Position numbers and translations under genes: made by a program. From CAZWSX01 sp964636985 (lineage in GTDB: Bacteria; Planctomycetota; Planctomycetia; Pirellulales; Pirellulaceae), in contig CAZWSX010000006.1 of assembly GCA_964636985.1 (NCBI GenBank), positions 186,001-250,000 on the forward strand: 64,000 nucleotides of DNA. Reading direction: 5' to 3'. Shown in pieces: positions 44,487 through 53,473 of the stretch. Each line of letters starts with the position of its first letter. Within the stretch, counting starts at the first letter, position 1. The notes below the pieces were generated by a model. The model did not search any database. It had not been told where the DNA came from and saw only the letters and a list, made by a program, of their open reading frames with translations.

Positions 44487-45734
44487 ATGACTCAAAAACG
44501 GATTGCCTGGGCCGTCGTTATGGCCCTCTGTTGCACGAGTAGTTCGCTCCACGCCGACTGGCTTCAGTTTCGCGGAAACGACCATTCCGGCATCGCCGAC
44601 GGGGCCGTGCTCCCAACTAGCTTCGACGACGAATCGAAAGAAAACATCGCCTGGAAGGTTGCCCTGCCGGGGAAGGGGGCTTCCAGCCCCATCGTTGTCG
44701 GCAACAAAGTGATTGTGACCGCCGCCGGTGGAACGACCGACGCCGATCGCGAACTCAAGCAAGACGCGATCTATGTTCTGTGTTTCGACGTCGATTCCGG
44801 CAAGGAAGTTTGGCGACGCAAGCTGTGGGCGACCGGCCGAACGTTGTCGCATCCCCAAAGCGGCAACGCGGCGCCGACTCCCGCCAGCGACGGCAAACGG
44901 ATTTTCGCCTTCTACTCGTCTAACGATATGGTGTGCCTCGACCTCGACGGCAACCTGCTTTGGTATCGCGGTCTGGCGTACGACTATCCCAAGGCCGGCA
45001 ACGACGTCGGCATGTCGTCTTCGCCGGTGGTCATCGGCGATACCGTCGTCGTCCAAATCGAGTCGCAAGGAGATTCGTTCGCGGCCGGTCTCAATACCTC
45101 GACGGGTGAAACTCGATGGAAGATTGCGCGCGATCCCGGCGCAACCTGGTGTTCACCAGCGGCCTACAAGGGAGAAGACGGCAAAACGGCCGTGCTCTTG
45201 CAATCAAGTACGCGACTCACCGCCCACGAACCTGACACGGGCAAAGAACTGTGGAAGTTTGAAGCGGGTTGCAACATCATCCCCTCAACGACTCCTCAGC
45301 CAGGCGTGATCTACGTACCGGCGTCGGGATTGACGGCGCTGAAGATCAAGGCCGACAGTCCCAACCCGGAAGTTCAGTGGGAGAGCAATCAGCTCGCGCC
45401 CGACTCGGCCAGCCCCGTGATTTACAAGGGGATCGTTTACTTGATGGGACGAGGTGTTCTGACGGCCGGCGACGCCGCCACGGGAAAGAAGCTGTGGCAA
45501 CTGCGCGTGAAGGGGAGCCAATACTGGGCGACGCCCGTCATTGCCGACGACAAGATGTACTTGGCCAGCTTCGATAAAGAAGGCGAAGCCCAGATCGTCG
45601 ATTTGACGGGGAAGACCGGCAAAGTGATCGGTACGGGCAAGCTAGGTGAACCGGTTCAGGCATCGCCTGCAGTTTCGAACAACGCGCTCTACCTTCGCAG
45701 TGAGAAATCGCTGTGGAAGATCGCGAAGCCTTAG
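44487..45734 (+). CDS. Secreted PQQ-binding-like beta-propeller protein
   Basis: A 415-residue exported protein with a signal peptide (VVMALCCTSSSLHA). Blades of the PQQ type repeat as DWLQFRGNDHSG, ALPGKGASSPIVVGNKVIVT, IYVLCFDVDSGKEVWRRKLW and LMGRGVLTAGDAATGKKLWQ. Such planctomycete proteins share the propeller fold of quinoprotein dehydrogenases, but no PQQ-dehydrogenase active-site pattern is obvious. It follows the HEAT-like secreted protein gene closely, so a joint extracytoplasmic role is plausible. Confidence 0.88.
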   Translation: MTQKRIAWAVVMALCCTSSSLHADWLQFRGNDHSGIADGAVLPTSFDDESKENIAWKVALPGKGASSPIVVGNKVIVTAAGGTTDADRELKQDAIYVLCFDVDSGKEVWRRKLWATGRTLSHPQSGNAAPTPASDGKRIFAFYSSNDMVCLDLDGNLLWYRGLAYDYPKAGNDVGMSSSPVVIGDTVVVQIESQGDSFAAGLNTSTGETRWKIARDPGATWCSPAAYKGEDGKTAVLLQSSTRLTAHEPDTGKELWKFEAGCNIIPSTTPQPGVIYVPASGLTALKIKADSPNPEVQWESNQLAPDSASPVIYKGIVYLMGRGVLTAGDAATGKKLWQLRVKGSQYWATPVIADDKMYLASFDKEGEAQIVDLTGKTGKVIGTGKLGEPVQASPAVSNNALYLRSEKSLWKIAKP

Positions 45735-45780
45735 GCTTGTTATACTGGCCTTAGAAATCGTCCGAATCGAAATCGCCTTG

Positions 45781-45816
45781 GCTCGTCGGTCCGATGCCGA
45801 CGAGCTTTGTTTTTTG
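45781..45816 (+). terminator. Terminator hairpin just before aroA
   Basis: gctcgtcgg (45781-45789) pairs with ccgacgagc (45797-45805) around a 7-nt loop and is followed by tttgttttttg. It ends the transcript of the PQQ-like gene, 47 bp after its stop. It lies only about 12 nt before the aroA start, so aroA transcription must start within this region or pass the hairpin, which would make it an attenuator. Confidence 0.75.
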
Positions 45817-45828
45817 TAACGCAAAGAA

Positions 45829-47130
45829 ATGTCCGCTCACGCCCCATCGTCCTATCAAGTTCAGCCGGTCGCAGAGCCAATCGACGCTACGATTCGTCCG
45901 CCTGGCTCGAAAAGCATCACCAACCGGGCCATGATCTGCGCCGCTCTGGCAGATGGGGAATCGCAGTTGCACGGCGTGCTCGATAGCGAAGACACGCAAG
46001 TGATGATCGCCGCGCTGCGGCAACTAGGCCTGCGCGTGGAACGCGTGGACGCGTCGACCGAAACTTGGAGCGTAGGCGGCACGGGCGGACGCTTCCCGAA
46101 TTGCTCGGGCGAAATCTTTGTCGCCAACAGTGGCACCAGCACCCGGTTTCTCTCGGCCGCGCTAGCGGCAGTCGGCGGCGACTACATTCTCGACGGCGTT
46201 CCGCGGATGCGCGAGCGGCCCATTGCCGATCTTATCAATGCGCTACGACAACTCGGCGCCGCGGCCGAAGCTTCGTCGACGGGTTGTCCGCCCGTTCGGA
46301 TCAAAGGGACGGGGCTGAAAGGGGGAACCGCGAAGATTCAGGGAAACATCTCGAGCCAATTCCTGAGCGGCCTCTTGATGGCGGCGCCCTACGCCGAGAG
46401 CGACGTGCGGCTCGACGTCGTTGGTCAATTGGTCTCGCAGCCCTACATTCACATGACGCTCGGCGTGATGAAGTCGTTCGGCGTTCAAGCAACGGCCAGC
46501 AGCGATCTCTCGTCGTTCACCATCCCCGGACCACAGCGCTATCGCGGCACAAAGTACGAGATCGAGCCCGATGCCTCGGCAGCGAGTTACTTTTGGGGGG
46601 CGGCTGCGATCACGGGCGGAACGGTTTTTGTCGAGGGGCTGAACCAACAATCGCTGCAAGGGGACGTCGCGTTCTGCGAGTGCCTGCGGCAGATGGGATG
46701 CCGCGTCGATTACGAAACAGGCGGCACGCGCGTAACCGGCCGAGCGGCTCGTGGAATCACCGTCGACATGAACGCCATCAGCGACACGGTGCAAACACTG
46801 GCTGCGGTCGCCTTGTTCGCGGAGGGGCCAACAACGATCAACGGCGTCGGTTTCATCCGCCACAAAGAGACCGATCGCATCGGCGACCTGGCGAGGGAGC
46901 TTCGCAAGTTAGGTGCCGAGATACACGAAAGAGAATCGGGGCTCACCATCGTCCCCAAACCGCTGATCGGCTGTGCGCTCGATACTTACAACGACCACCG
47001 GATGGCCATGAGCCTGGCGCTGGCTGGGCTCGTCGTGCCGGGTGTCGTGATCAACAATCCCGGCTGCACGGTGAAGACCTATCCTCGCTTCTTCGAGGAC
47101 CTGGAGCGCGTCTGCCGCGCTCGTGCGTAA
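45829..47130 (+). CDS. aroA: 3-phosphoshikimate 1-carboxyvinyltransferase (EPSP synthase)
   Basis: A 433-residue shikimate-pathway enzyme joining phosphoenolpyruvate and shikimate 3-phosphate. The two-domain barrel motifs are present: RPPGSKSITNRAMICAAL (residues 22-39), FVANSGTSTRFLSAAL, EPDASAASYFWGAAA, GFIRHKETDRIGDLARELRK and TYNDHRMAMSLALAGL. The start ATG has only a weak Shine-Dalgarno (aaagaa). The class (glyphosate sensitivity type) is not judged. It is followed by a convergent small zinc-ribbon gene. Confidence 0.95.
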   Translation: MSAHAPSSYQVQPVAEPIDATIRPPGSKSITNRAMICAALADGESQLHGVLDSEDTQVMIAALRQLGLRVERVDASTETWSVGGTGGRFPNCSGEIFVANSGTSTRFLSAALAAVGGDYILDGVPRMRERPIADLINALRQLGAAAEASSTGCPPVRIKGTGLKGGTAKIQGNISSQFLSGLLMAAPYAESDVRLDVVGQLVSQPYIHMTLGVMKSFGVQATASSDLSSFTIPGPQRYRGTKYEIEPDASAASYFWGAAAITGGTVFVEGLNQQSLQGDVAFCECLRQMGCRVDYETGGTRVTGRAARGITVDMNAISDTVQTLAAVALFAEGPTTINGVGFIRHKETDRIGDLARELRKLGAEIHERESGLTIVPKPLIGCALDTYNDHRMAMSLALAGLVVPGVVINNPGCTVKTYPRFFEDLERVCRARA

Positions 47131-47153
47131 GAAGATTTAATGCGCAAGAAAAT

Positions 47154-47387
47154 CTAGTGCGAAGCATACGGCGAATCGACCGATACGCCCGAATCGTCCG
47201 AAGTCGGGGCCGACAACAATCGTTCAATGCGAGCCGCGTCGAGCGAGCCTTCGCATTCTGAGTCGCCGCCGTGGAACTCGGCGCGACAGTGAGGACAACT
47301 CAACCTGCGACCCAAGTATTCCACCAGGATCTTTAACCTGCGTCCGCAGGTTGGGCACGATTGCATGTAGTAAGTTGAAGTCGACAT
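47154..47387 (-). CDS. Small zinc-ribbon protein
   Basis: A 77-residue protein of unknown function. CPTCGRRLKILVEYLGRRLS and CPHCRAEFHGG form one CxxC-X18-CxxC zinc ribbon, residues 11-36. The rest is an acidic, Ser-rich tail. Similar short ribbons in planctomycetes precede or accompany regulatory and export proteins. It is convergent with aroA. Confidence 0.75.
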   Translation of the reverse strand: MSTSTYYMQSCPTCGRRLKILVEYLGRRLSCPHCRAEFHGGDSECEGSLDAARIERLLSAPTSDDSGVSVDSPYASH

Positions 47388-47602
47388 TCCATCGAGTCCC
47401 CTAAGATAAGTCCGAGTGAGCTTCCGTTACCGGCGCTGGGGCAGGGGTTTGAGTTTACCAGTTCGAGGTCGGCTAAGGCAACTGGCTAGGCGTTAAATGC
47501 TCGTTAGAGGTTTCACATTTTCCTTACAGGCCTTTCACATCGAGTTCATCAAACGACTGAACGTCTTTTTCTGCCTGTGCGGATTATCACCCTTTGTGAT
47601 GG

Positions 47603-48754
47603 CTAATTGCACGGAATACGCCCGTAAGATTCCACGTAGGCGTCGATCATCCTCTCTATGGAAAAGTGCTTTTTAGCACGCATCAAATTCGCACGCCCTA
47701 AATCCTTTTGTTTTTGATTACTCGAAAGAAAAAGACAGATACGATCTAAAAAACCTTGGGTGTCTTTCATGTCGACCGACTGATCCGAAGCTAGCTCGCC
47801 AAGGACTTCGTTCACGCCCTCCACCCTGGTCGCCACCACCGGCAAGCCACTGGCCATCGCTTCCAGCAACACGTTAGGCATTCCTTCCCAGCGAGATGGC
47901 AACAACAGCATCGTCGAGGCCTTCAAGATTCCAGGAACGTCCGATTGCCACCCTGCGAAGTGAACCCGGTTGGCAATGCCGAGGCTCGTTTCGATCTGGC
48001 GAAGGTGCCACTCTTGGGGACCCTGGCCCACCAAAAGCAAATCGACGTTCTCTTCGCGGGCAAACAACTGGGGCAAAAGGTGCAGCAGCCAGTCGAGCCC
48101 CTTTTGCGCGTCGAGGCGTCCCACGCACGTTAGCACATGGCGGCCGGGCGGGACGCCAAGCGACTCCAAATCCGCGGGCTTCGCATTTTGAAAGCGCTCG
48201 ATATCGATTCCATTGGGAACTGTCGTCAGCTTGGCCGCGGGAAACCGGGCCTTCGATTGGCAAAAGTTGGCGACACTTTCGCTGACGCAGATCGCCTTGT
48301 CCGCCCATCGCAGCGATAATCGCTCCACCGCATGTCGCCAGCGGCGCGGATCGGCGACGCGAATCCCAGTGCAAACCTTGGGAACTTTCGCCTGGCGGGC
48401 GGCCCACGGGGCTGTCACGTTGGCATGGAAGAGAAAAGACTGCACGACTTGGGGTTTCCATTCCTGCCAGGCACTCGCCCAGCGGCGGACCACCATCGGG
48501 ACGGCGAGCGGCATGAACAGGCCGGAACGATAGCCCAAAAAATGGACTGGGATTTCGGCTTCTTCCAGCGCCGTCACCAAGCTATCGCGTGGCGATTCGG
48601 GGCGTGGGGCAATCGCATCGACACGGACGCGCCAACCCCTGCGATGCAAGCCGATCGCTAATTGCGTGAGGGCACGCTCCGCGCCTCCGGTTTCCAATTC
48701 CGTGATGGCCAGCGCGATCGAACGCGGTTCGTTTCTCCCAGCGACGTCATTCAC
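47603..48754 (-). CDS. GT4-family glycosyltransferase
   Basis: A 383-residue enzyme with an N-terminal GT-B domain beginning ALAITELETGGAERALTQLA, the usual opening of GT4 enzymes. The C-terminal domain has VGRLDAQKGLDWLLHLLPQL, VGQGPQEWHLRQIETSLGI and LPSRWEGMPNVLLEAMASGLPV with the conserved E-x7-E type motif. It probably makes a cell-surface polysaccharide or glycolipid; donor and acceptor are unknown. The 3' end (about 47600-47760) is notably AT-richer than its surroundings. It is divergent from queA. Confidence 0.88.
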   Translation of the reverse strand: MNDVAGRNEPRSIALAITELETGGAERALTQLAIGLHRRGWRVRVDAIAPRPESPRDSLVTALEEAEIPVHFLGYRSGLFMPLAVPMVVRRWASAWQEWKPQVVQSFLFHANVTAPWAARQAKVPKVCTGIRVADPRRWRHAVERLSLRWADKAICVSESVANFCQSKARFPAAKLTTVPNGIDIERFQNAKPADLESLGVPPGRHVLTCVGRLDAQKGLDWLLHLLPQLFAREENVDLLLVGQGPQEWHLRQIETSLGIANRVHFAGWQSDVPGILKASTMLLLPSRWEGMPNVLLEAMASGLPVVATRVEGVNEVLGELASDQSVDMKDTQGFLDRICLFLSSNQKQKDLGRANLMRAKKHFSIERMIDAYVESYGRIPCN

Positions 48755-48844
48755 AAGCGCGCCAACTCCGAATCGTCACCTGTCACCTGAGGGCAGCGCC
48801 CTATACGATAAACGGCACCCCAGTTACGTAACCTCTCAGTGCCC

Positions 48845-49891
48845 ATGAACGAACTCGACGCCTACGACTTCGACCTTCCTCGAGAACTGATTGCCCAGCA
48901 ACCCCTGCCGCACCGCGTCGACGCGCGGATGTTGGTGGTGGATCGTCAGCATAACGAAATCCATCATGCTCACGTCCGCGATTTGCCGGAATACCTTCTT
49001 CCCGGCGATGCCCTGGTTCTGAACGAATCGAAGGTGATTCCTGCCCGGCTGGTCGGGCACCGCGAGCGAACGGGGGCGAAATGGCAGGGGCTGTATCTGG
49101 CGTCCGACGCCAGCGGCTTCTGGCAAGTGCTGGGCAAAACGCGGGCGAATTTGGAGCCAGGCGAGCGGATCATCCTCGATTCGCCCGGCCGCGGCGGCAA
49201 TCATGCTTTGCGTTTGCTGGTGAAAATGGAAGGCGGCCTTTGGGCGGCCCGGCCAGAGCCCGATGGGTCGCCCCTGGAAATTCTGCAAAAAGTGGGACGC
49301 GTTCCTCTGCCGCCATACATTCGCGACGGCGAAATGGGAGACGAAGATACCTCGTGGTACCAAACGGTCTACGCCGCGAAACCCGGGTCGGTGGCCGCTC
49401 CCACGGCTGGTTTGCATTTCACACCGGCACTTTTGGATCGGATTGCGAAAGCGGGCGTGCACGTCGCGCGGCTGACACTTCATGTGGGCGTGGGGACGTT
49501 CCGTCCGATCACCAGCGAACGGATCGCCGACCACGTGATGCACAGCGAATTCTGCGAGATTGACGCCGCGACGGTGGAGGCACTTAAGCACGTCCGCGCG
49601 ATTGGCCGGCGGATCGTGGCCGTGGGCACCACGACTGTTCGCACGCTGGAATCAGCATCGCAAGGTGGAACGCTGGCTCCCTATCGCGGCGAAACATCGA
49701 TCTTCATTCGCCCCGGTCACGCGTTCCGATCGGTCGACGCGATGATGACCAATTTTCACTTGCCGCGCAGCACGCTCTTAATCCTGGTGCGGACCTTCGG
49801 CGGCGACTCGCTGTTGCGCAAGGCGTACCAGGTCGCGATCGACGAAGGCTACCGCTTCTACAGCTACGGCGACGCCATGCTGATTATCTAG
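48845..49891 (+). CDS. queA: S-adenosylmethionine:tRNA ribosyltransferase-isomerase
   Basis: A 348-residue enzyme that adds the epoxycyclopentane ring in queuosine synthesis. It begins NELDAYDFDLPRELIAQQPL and contains DALVLNESKVIPARLVGHR, YQTVYAAKPGSVAAPTAGLHF, HVGVGTFRPI and FHLPRSTLLILVRTFGG. Start: ATG at 48845; a GTG at 48839 is an alternative. A QueD/PTPS-type gene lies at the right edge of the window, also possibly for queuosine. It is divergent from the GT4 gene and convergent with the CE15 gene. Confidence 0.95.
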   Translation: MNELDAYDFDLPRELIAQQPLPHRVDARMLVVDRQHNEIHHAHVRDLPEYLLPGDALVLNESKVIPARLVGHRERTGAKWQGLYLASDASGFWQVLGKTRANLEPGERIILDSPGRGGNHALRLLVKMEGGLWAARPEPDGSPLEILQKVGRVPLPPYIRDGEMGDEDTSWYQTVYAAKPGSVAAPTAGLHFTPALLDRIAKAGVHVARLTLHVGVGTFRPITSERIADHVMHSEFCEIDAATVEALKHVRAIGRRIVAVGTTTVRTLESASQGGTLAPYRGETSIFIRPGHAFRSVDAMMTNFHLPRSTLLILVRTFGGDSLLRKAYQVAIDEGYRFYSYGDAMLII

Positions 49892-49906
49892 CTAACGGCG
49901 GCGCCC

Positions 49907-51421
49907 TCACTTGGTTTGGAAACGCTTGTTCGCCCATTCCAGGAAATGCGGAAAGTTGGGCAAGTCGGTGTGACCGCCGTCGTGTTGCCGCCAGGCAAGG
50001 TCGCCGTCGAGCACCGATTCGTTCACCTGTGGCAGCGGCGCGTTTAGATAGTCGTCGCCCCGATTCAGGTCCTTCGCTCCCAGTAATCGAAAGACCGGGC
50101 CAGCAGCGATCGTTGCCATGAAGCTGCCGCGCTGATCCAGCCAGTGGGCATCACCCTTTTCGGGAATCCCATAGCTGATAAACGTCGGCCGCGGAGCGCA
50201 AAGAGCGATCAACTCGTGCGAGTCGACCGGCAAATCCTTGGCCGTCTTTTCGCCGAACTTCGATTCCGCGGCGCCGTACTTCAAAAAGTTTCCGGCCATC
50301 CAGTGATATCCACCGGAGCCCGTCAGGTTCTCGACAGCCTCGCCAAAATTTCGGCGATGGAGTTTCGCACCACCTTCGCCCGACGAACCTACCAGGACCA
50401 CGGCGAAACGTGGATCAAAGGCCATCGTCACCAGCGCGGCCTTTCCATAACGAGAGACCCCTTCGATGCCGACCCGCTTGGCGTCGACGGCTGGGTCCGT
50501 TTCGAGGTGATCGAGCGTGCGCGAGGCTCCCCATCCCCAGGCGCGGAGCGATCCCCAATCGTCGGGCTTGCGGAATTGGCCTTTGTTCGTCACGCCGATG
50601 ATCCCACGTGTCAGACCAGCCCCATTATCGGGCTGAATCGATGTCGCCACGAGCGAGCAGTAACCCCAGCCGGCTTTAACGAGATGTTCATTGGGCGACG
50701 GGCCCATCGGCGCAAAGGGATTTCGCGGCGGCGGTGGCGGCGTTTTCGCTTGGCCCTCTTTGGCGGGCTCCTCCTTGGCGGGAGCATCCTTGGGCGCATC
50801 TTTAGGTGCTTCCGGGGCTTTGGCGCCGGGACGTGGTCCGCGGCCAAATCCTGGGAAGGGACCGAACGTGAACATCATCAGCACTGGGACAGGCCCCGGT
50901 GCGTTTTTTGGAACGCCCAACGTCGCCGAGATTTTCACTTCGAATTCGGGATGGGCACTGTTGTCGACGACACCCTCCAGTTGCTTCTCGATGACGTCGA
51001 TGTCGCCGATCTTTCGTTCGGTCGTGGACTTCACTTCCCACTTCACGGAAGGAACATCCTTCGGGATTCGGCCGTAGACTTCGCGCTCGAAGTCCTCGAT
51101 GATCTCGGCGCGACGAGCTTGCCATTGCTCGGGCGTAGAGACTTTCTCGCCGTTGGCCATCGTGAGAACCTCGGGCAGATCGGGGTAAGGATTGGCCAGT
51201 TCTTCCTTGAAGTTGGCGGGATTCGCTCCGTCGGCCGCTGCATCAAAACCGCGACGCAGCTTAGTGATCCCCAACTGCTCCATCATGTTCTTGTGATCTT
51301 TTTGAGTCACCTCTTGCATCAGGGCGAAGCCCGGCGGCTGTGCCGAGACGGGTTTGGCTAAGCCAAAAACAGCGGCTAAGGCCAGCAAGAGACCTGTCGA
51401 GGCGACGATTCGAAGAGTCAT
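49907..51421 (-). CDS. Glucuronoyl esterase-like protein (CE15)
   Basis: A 504-residue exported alpha/beta-hydrolase. Signal peptide (STGLLLALAAVFGLAKPVSA); nucleophile Ser323 in IEGVSRYGKAAL, acid Glu349 in GSSGEGGAKLHRRNFGE, and His484 in QHDGGHTDL, the CE15 triad pattern. CE15 enzymes cleave the ester between lignin alcohols and 4-O-methylglucuronic acid of xylan. A Pro/Ala/Lys-rich insert (residues ~197-233, including KTPPPPPRNPF) separates the N-terminal part. It precedes an aldose 1-epimerase gene in the opposite order on the same strand. The start at 51421 (ATG) is preferred to GTG at 51433. Confidence 0.87.
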   Translation of the reverse strand: MTLRIVASTGLLLALAAVFGLAKPVSAQPPGFALMQEVTQKDHKNMMEQLGITKLRRGFDAAADGANPANFKEELANPYPDLPEVLTMANGEKVSTPEQWQARRAEIIEDFEREVYGRIPKDVPSVKWEVKSTTERKIGDIDVIEKQLEGVVDNSAHPEFEVKISATLGVPKNAPGPVPVLMMFTFGPFPGFGRGPRPGAKAPEAPKDAPKDAPAKEEPAKEGQAKTPPPPPRNPFAPMGPSPNEHLVKAGWGYCSLVATSIQPDNGAGLTRGIIGVTNKGQFRKPDDWGSLRAWGWGASRTLDHLETDPAVDAKRVGIEGVSRYGKAALVTMAFDPRFAVVLVGSSGEGGAKLHRRNFGEAVENLTGSGGYHWMAGNFLKYGAAESKFGEKTAKDLPVDSHELIALCAPRPTFISYGIPEKGDAHWLDQRGSFMATIAAGPVFRLLGAKDLNRGDDYLNAPLPQVNESVLDGDLAWRQHDGGHTDLPNFPHFLEWANKRFQTK

Positions 51422-51461
51422 GGAGGTACCCACTTGGAAAGAGGTCGGCGACCACCGTGAT

Positions 51462-52409
51462 TCAGTCCAGTCGAACCTCCATCGTGTACTTGATGGATTC
51501 GCCTGGGCTGAGAACTTGCATTCCGGTGGAGATACCGCGGCTTTCGAGTTCGAAGAAATCGGGACAGCAACTGTACGGTTCGATGCAAACCGACTGCCGT
51601 GTGTCCGGGGTAAACACCACGCATTCCCGGAAGTTTCGATCCCATGTGACCGTTGTTCGCAGCCCAGAGCCGGGGTCGAAAACCGTTCCCGAAGCCCAAT
51701 CGCCGTGAAAATCGAGTTCCGTGAAGACGTTGTCGATCCTCAGGTTGCCAAAGTGGATTCCCTCGCGGTACAGCTTCGCGCTGGGGTTGTCGATAATCTT
51801 GCCCGTCGGAAGCGTGCTCTGCAGCTCCCACTCCTGTGAAACGGGAAAACTGACCAAACAAGCATCGGCCTTGGACCCGCCCACTGGCACACGAAAATAC
51901 GGATGCGTCCCAAATCCAAAGGGAAGGGGGCTCGAGCCAGGATTGTCGATGACATAGGTGCCACGAAGCGTCGATCCATCGACCTCGTACGTCGCGCGAA
52001 TTCGATAATCCCCTGGCCACCGGGCGAGGGTCTCCGGCGCGTCGACCGAACCGTGGAATTCGCCCGTCACGTGCAACGGCGTGTGTTCGACCACCCGCCA
52101 CGGCCGCGAATTGCAAAAACCGTGGATCGCATTGCCACCGTGACTTGGCGAGCCTTCCAGCTTGTAGCTTTTCCCTTGCCACGTGTAGGCGGCGCCGCGG
52201 ATGCGTCCGGGAAAGGGAAATAGGAGAGGAATGCCCGAACGAGTGGGGCGCGTCTCACCTCTCTCGAAACCAGGGTCGGCGTAAAGCGTTTCGATCACTC
52301 GCTTACTGTGAGGAACGACAAAGCTGAAGCAATTGAAGCCTACCGTGGGGGCGATCTTAGCGGTGGCGCCCGACGTAGGGTCGGTAATTTCGACGACTGA
52401 AAGAGCCAT
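51462..52409 (-). CDS. Aldose 1-epimerase-like protein
   Basis: A 315-residue cytosolic protein of the aldose 1-epimerase (mutarotase/GalM-like) superfamily: SGIPLLFPFPGRIRGAAYTW, HGGNAIHGFCNSRPWRV, PFGFGTHPYFRVPVGGSKAD and VIETLYADPGFERG. The FGTHPYF histidine matches the catalytic-site pattern; the glutamate base lies in the C-terminal part. It converts anomers of an aldose, or hexose-6-phosphate epimers (YeaD type). It is 40 bp upstream of the CE15 gene on the same strand, suggesting a shared role in hemicellulose sugar use. Confidence 0.85.
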   Translation of the reverse strand: MALSVVEITDPTSGATAKIAPTVGFNCFSFVVPHSKRVIETLYADPGFERGETRPTRSGIPLLFPFPGRIRGAAYTWQGKSYKLEGSPSHGGNAIHGFCNSRPWRVVEHTPLHVTGEFHGSVDAPETLARWPGDYRIRATYEVDGSTLRGTYVIDNPGSSPLPFGFGTHPYFRVPVGGSKADACLVSFPVSQEWELQSTLPTGKIIDNPSAKLYREGIHFGNLRIDNVFTELDFHGDWASGTVFDPGSGLRTTVTWDRNFRECVVFTPDTRQSVCIEPYSCCPDFFELESRGISTGMQVLSPGESIKYTMEVRLD

Positions 52410-52434
52410 GAGTCCGTTCGTTTCACGTGCGTAA

Positions 52435-53415
52435 CTATTGTTTTGTCCAGATCCGCACGTTTAATCCTAACTCCTCGACGATTCCAGCACAGCCGACCAC
52501 CTGCTGGTAGAAAGTCCGCAGGTAATTCGGATCAGCAAGACTGGCGTTGAACTGCGGTTCGAAAAGATTCTGCGTGCTGGGAACCGCGATAAACATCCGC
52601 GAATAAGCGAACGAAAATTGAACCGGCGTGCCAAAGGCCTTCTTCATGTCGAGCATCTTCCGCATCATGCCAGGGCTCAAGATGTAGCGGGCCTCGACTT
52701 GATCGGTAGCAGTGACGGCAAACTCCCGTTCGAACTCGGGGTCTTCCAGCTGAATCAACTCGTTGCCGGAAAAGATGGGCTGCTGGAACATCCGTCCGAA
52801 ATTCCCAAAAGCTTTTTCGGCGACGTCGGTCCGTACGAACGTCTTGCCATGAAAAAACTTGTGGAAGTCGGCCGAAATGAATAGCCCGCGAAAGATCGTG
52901 TGCCAGTGCGTCGTCTTGTTCCCTTTGCTGTCGGTCGACTCGGTTTTGTATTCGGTATGCATTTCCGACATGCGAACTTCGGTCTCGCCGATCCGGCCGT
53001 ACATCAAGTCTTCGCCTTGCCAGCGATCGACGCCTGTCGTGTAGAGTTCGCTCGCCATGTACTCTTCGAGTGTGATGCTGGCGGTGGGCTCGTAGTGCAG
53101 GTCCTGGGCAATGCTCCCCACCATGTTCCGAATGAACTGCGACTTGAAGGCCTCGCGATACTCATTCCACGGCCGTGCGACAAAGATGTAGGAAACGGTG
53201 GCTCCTGAAATGAGGCCGATGACTCCTAGAACGATCGCCGCTGCCAGCGATCCCGCTCCCCAGCTCATGAGCGCGAGCACCACGCCGGCGGCAACGGCGC
53301 CGGCGGTCCCCATCCAGCCTTTTTTGTACCGGGCATAGAGCTTGGCCCGCCGCTCTTCGAGCGGGCCAAGTATCGACATCATCTGCGGGGCAATACTCTC
53401 GAAGGTGGGCGGCAT
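52435..53415 (-). CDS. DUF3137 domain protein
   Basis: A 326-residue membrane protein. After ~30 cytosolic residues come two membrane helices (GTAGAVAAGVVLALMSWGAG and AAIVLGVIGLISGATVSYIF) and then a conserved DUF3137 (galanin-like) domain: DLMYGRIGETEVRMSEMHTE, IFRGLFISADFHKFFHGKTF and LEDPEFEREFAVTATDQVEA. The family is usually paired with LemA, as here (next gene on the same strand). Function unknown; a membrane-stress or envelope role is suggested in the literature for LemA. Confidence 0.88.
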   Translation of the reverse strand: MPPTFESIAPQMMSILGPLEERRAKLYARYKKGWMGTAGAVAAGVVLALMSWGAGSLAAAIVLGVIGLISGATVSYIFVARPWNEYREAFKSQFIRNMVGSIAQDLHYEPTASITLEEYMASELYTTGVDRWQGEDLMYGRIGETEVRMSEMHTEYKTESTDSKGNKTTHWHTIFRGLFISADFHKFFHGKTFVRTDVAEKAFGNFGRMFQQPIFSGNELIQLEDPEFEREFAVTATDQVEARYILSPGMMRKMLDMKKAFGTPVQFSFAYSRMFIAVPSTQNLFEPQFNASLADPNYLRTFYQQVVGCAGIVEELGLNVRIWTKQ

Positions 53416-53473
53416 AGTGGGCTGCGGTGCTCGAAGAGATTCCAGTCAGGAATGAACAACCGATGGTTTGCCG

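Noticed and set aside
45741..45746. TATACT as -10 of an aroA promoter
   Set aside because: No -35 hexamer at a suitable distance; not called as a promoter.
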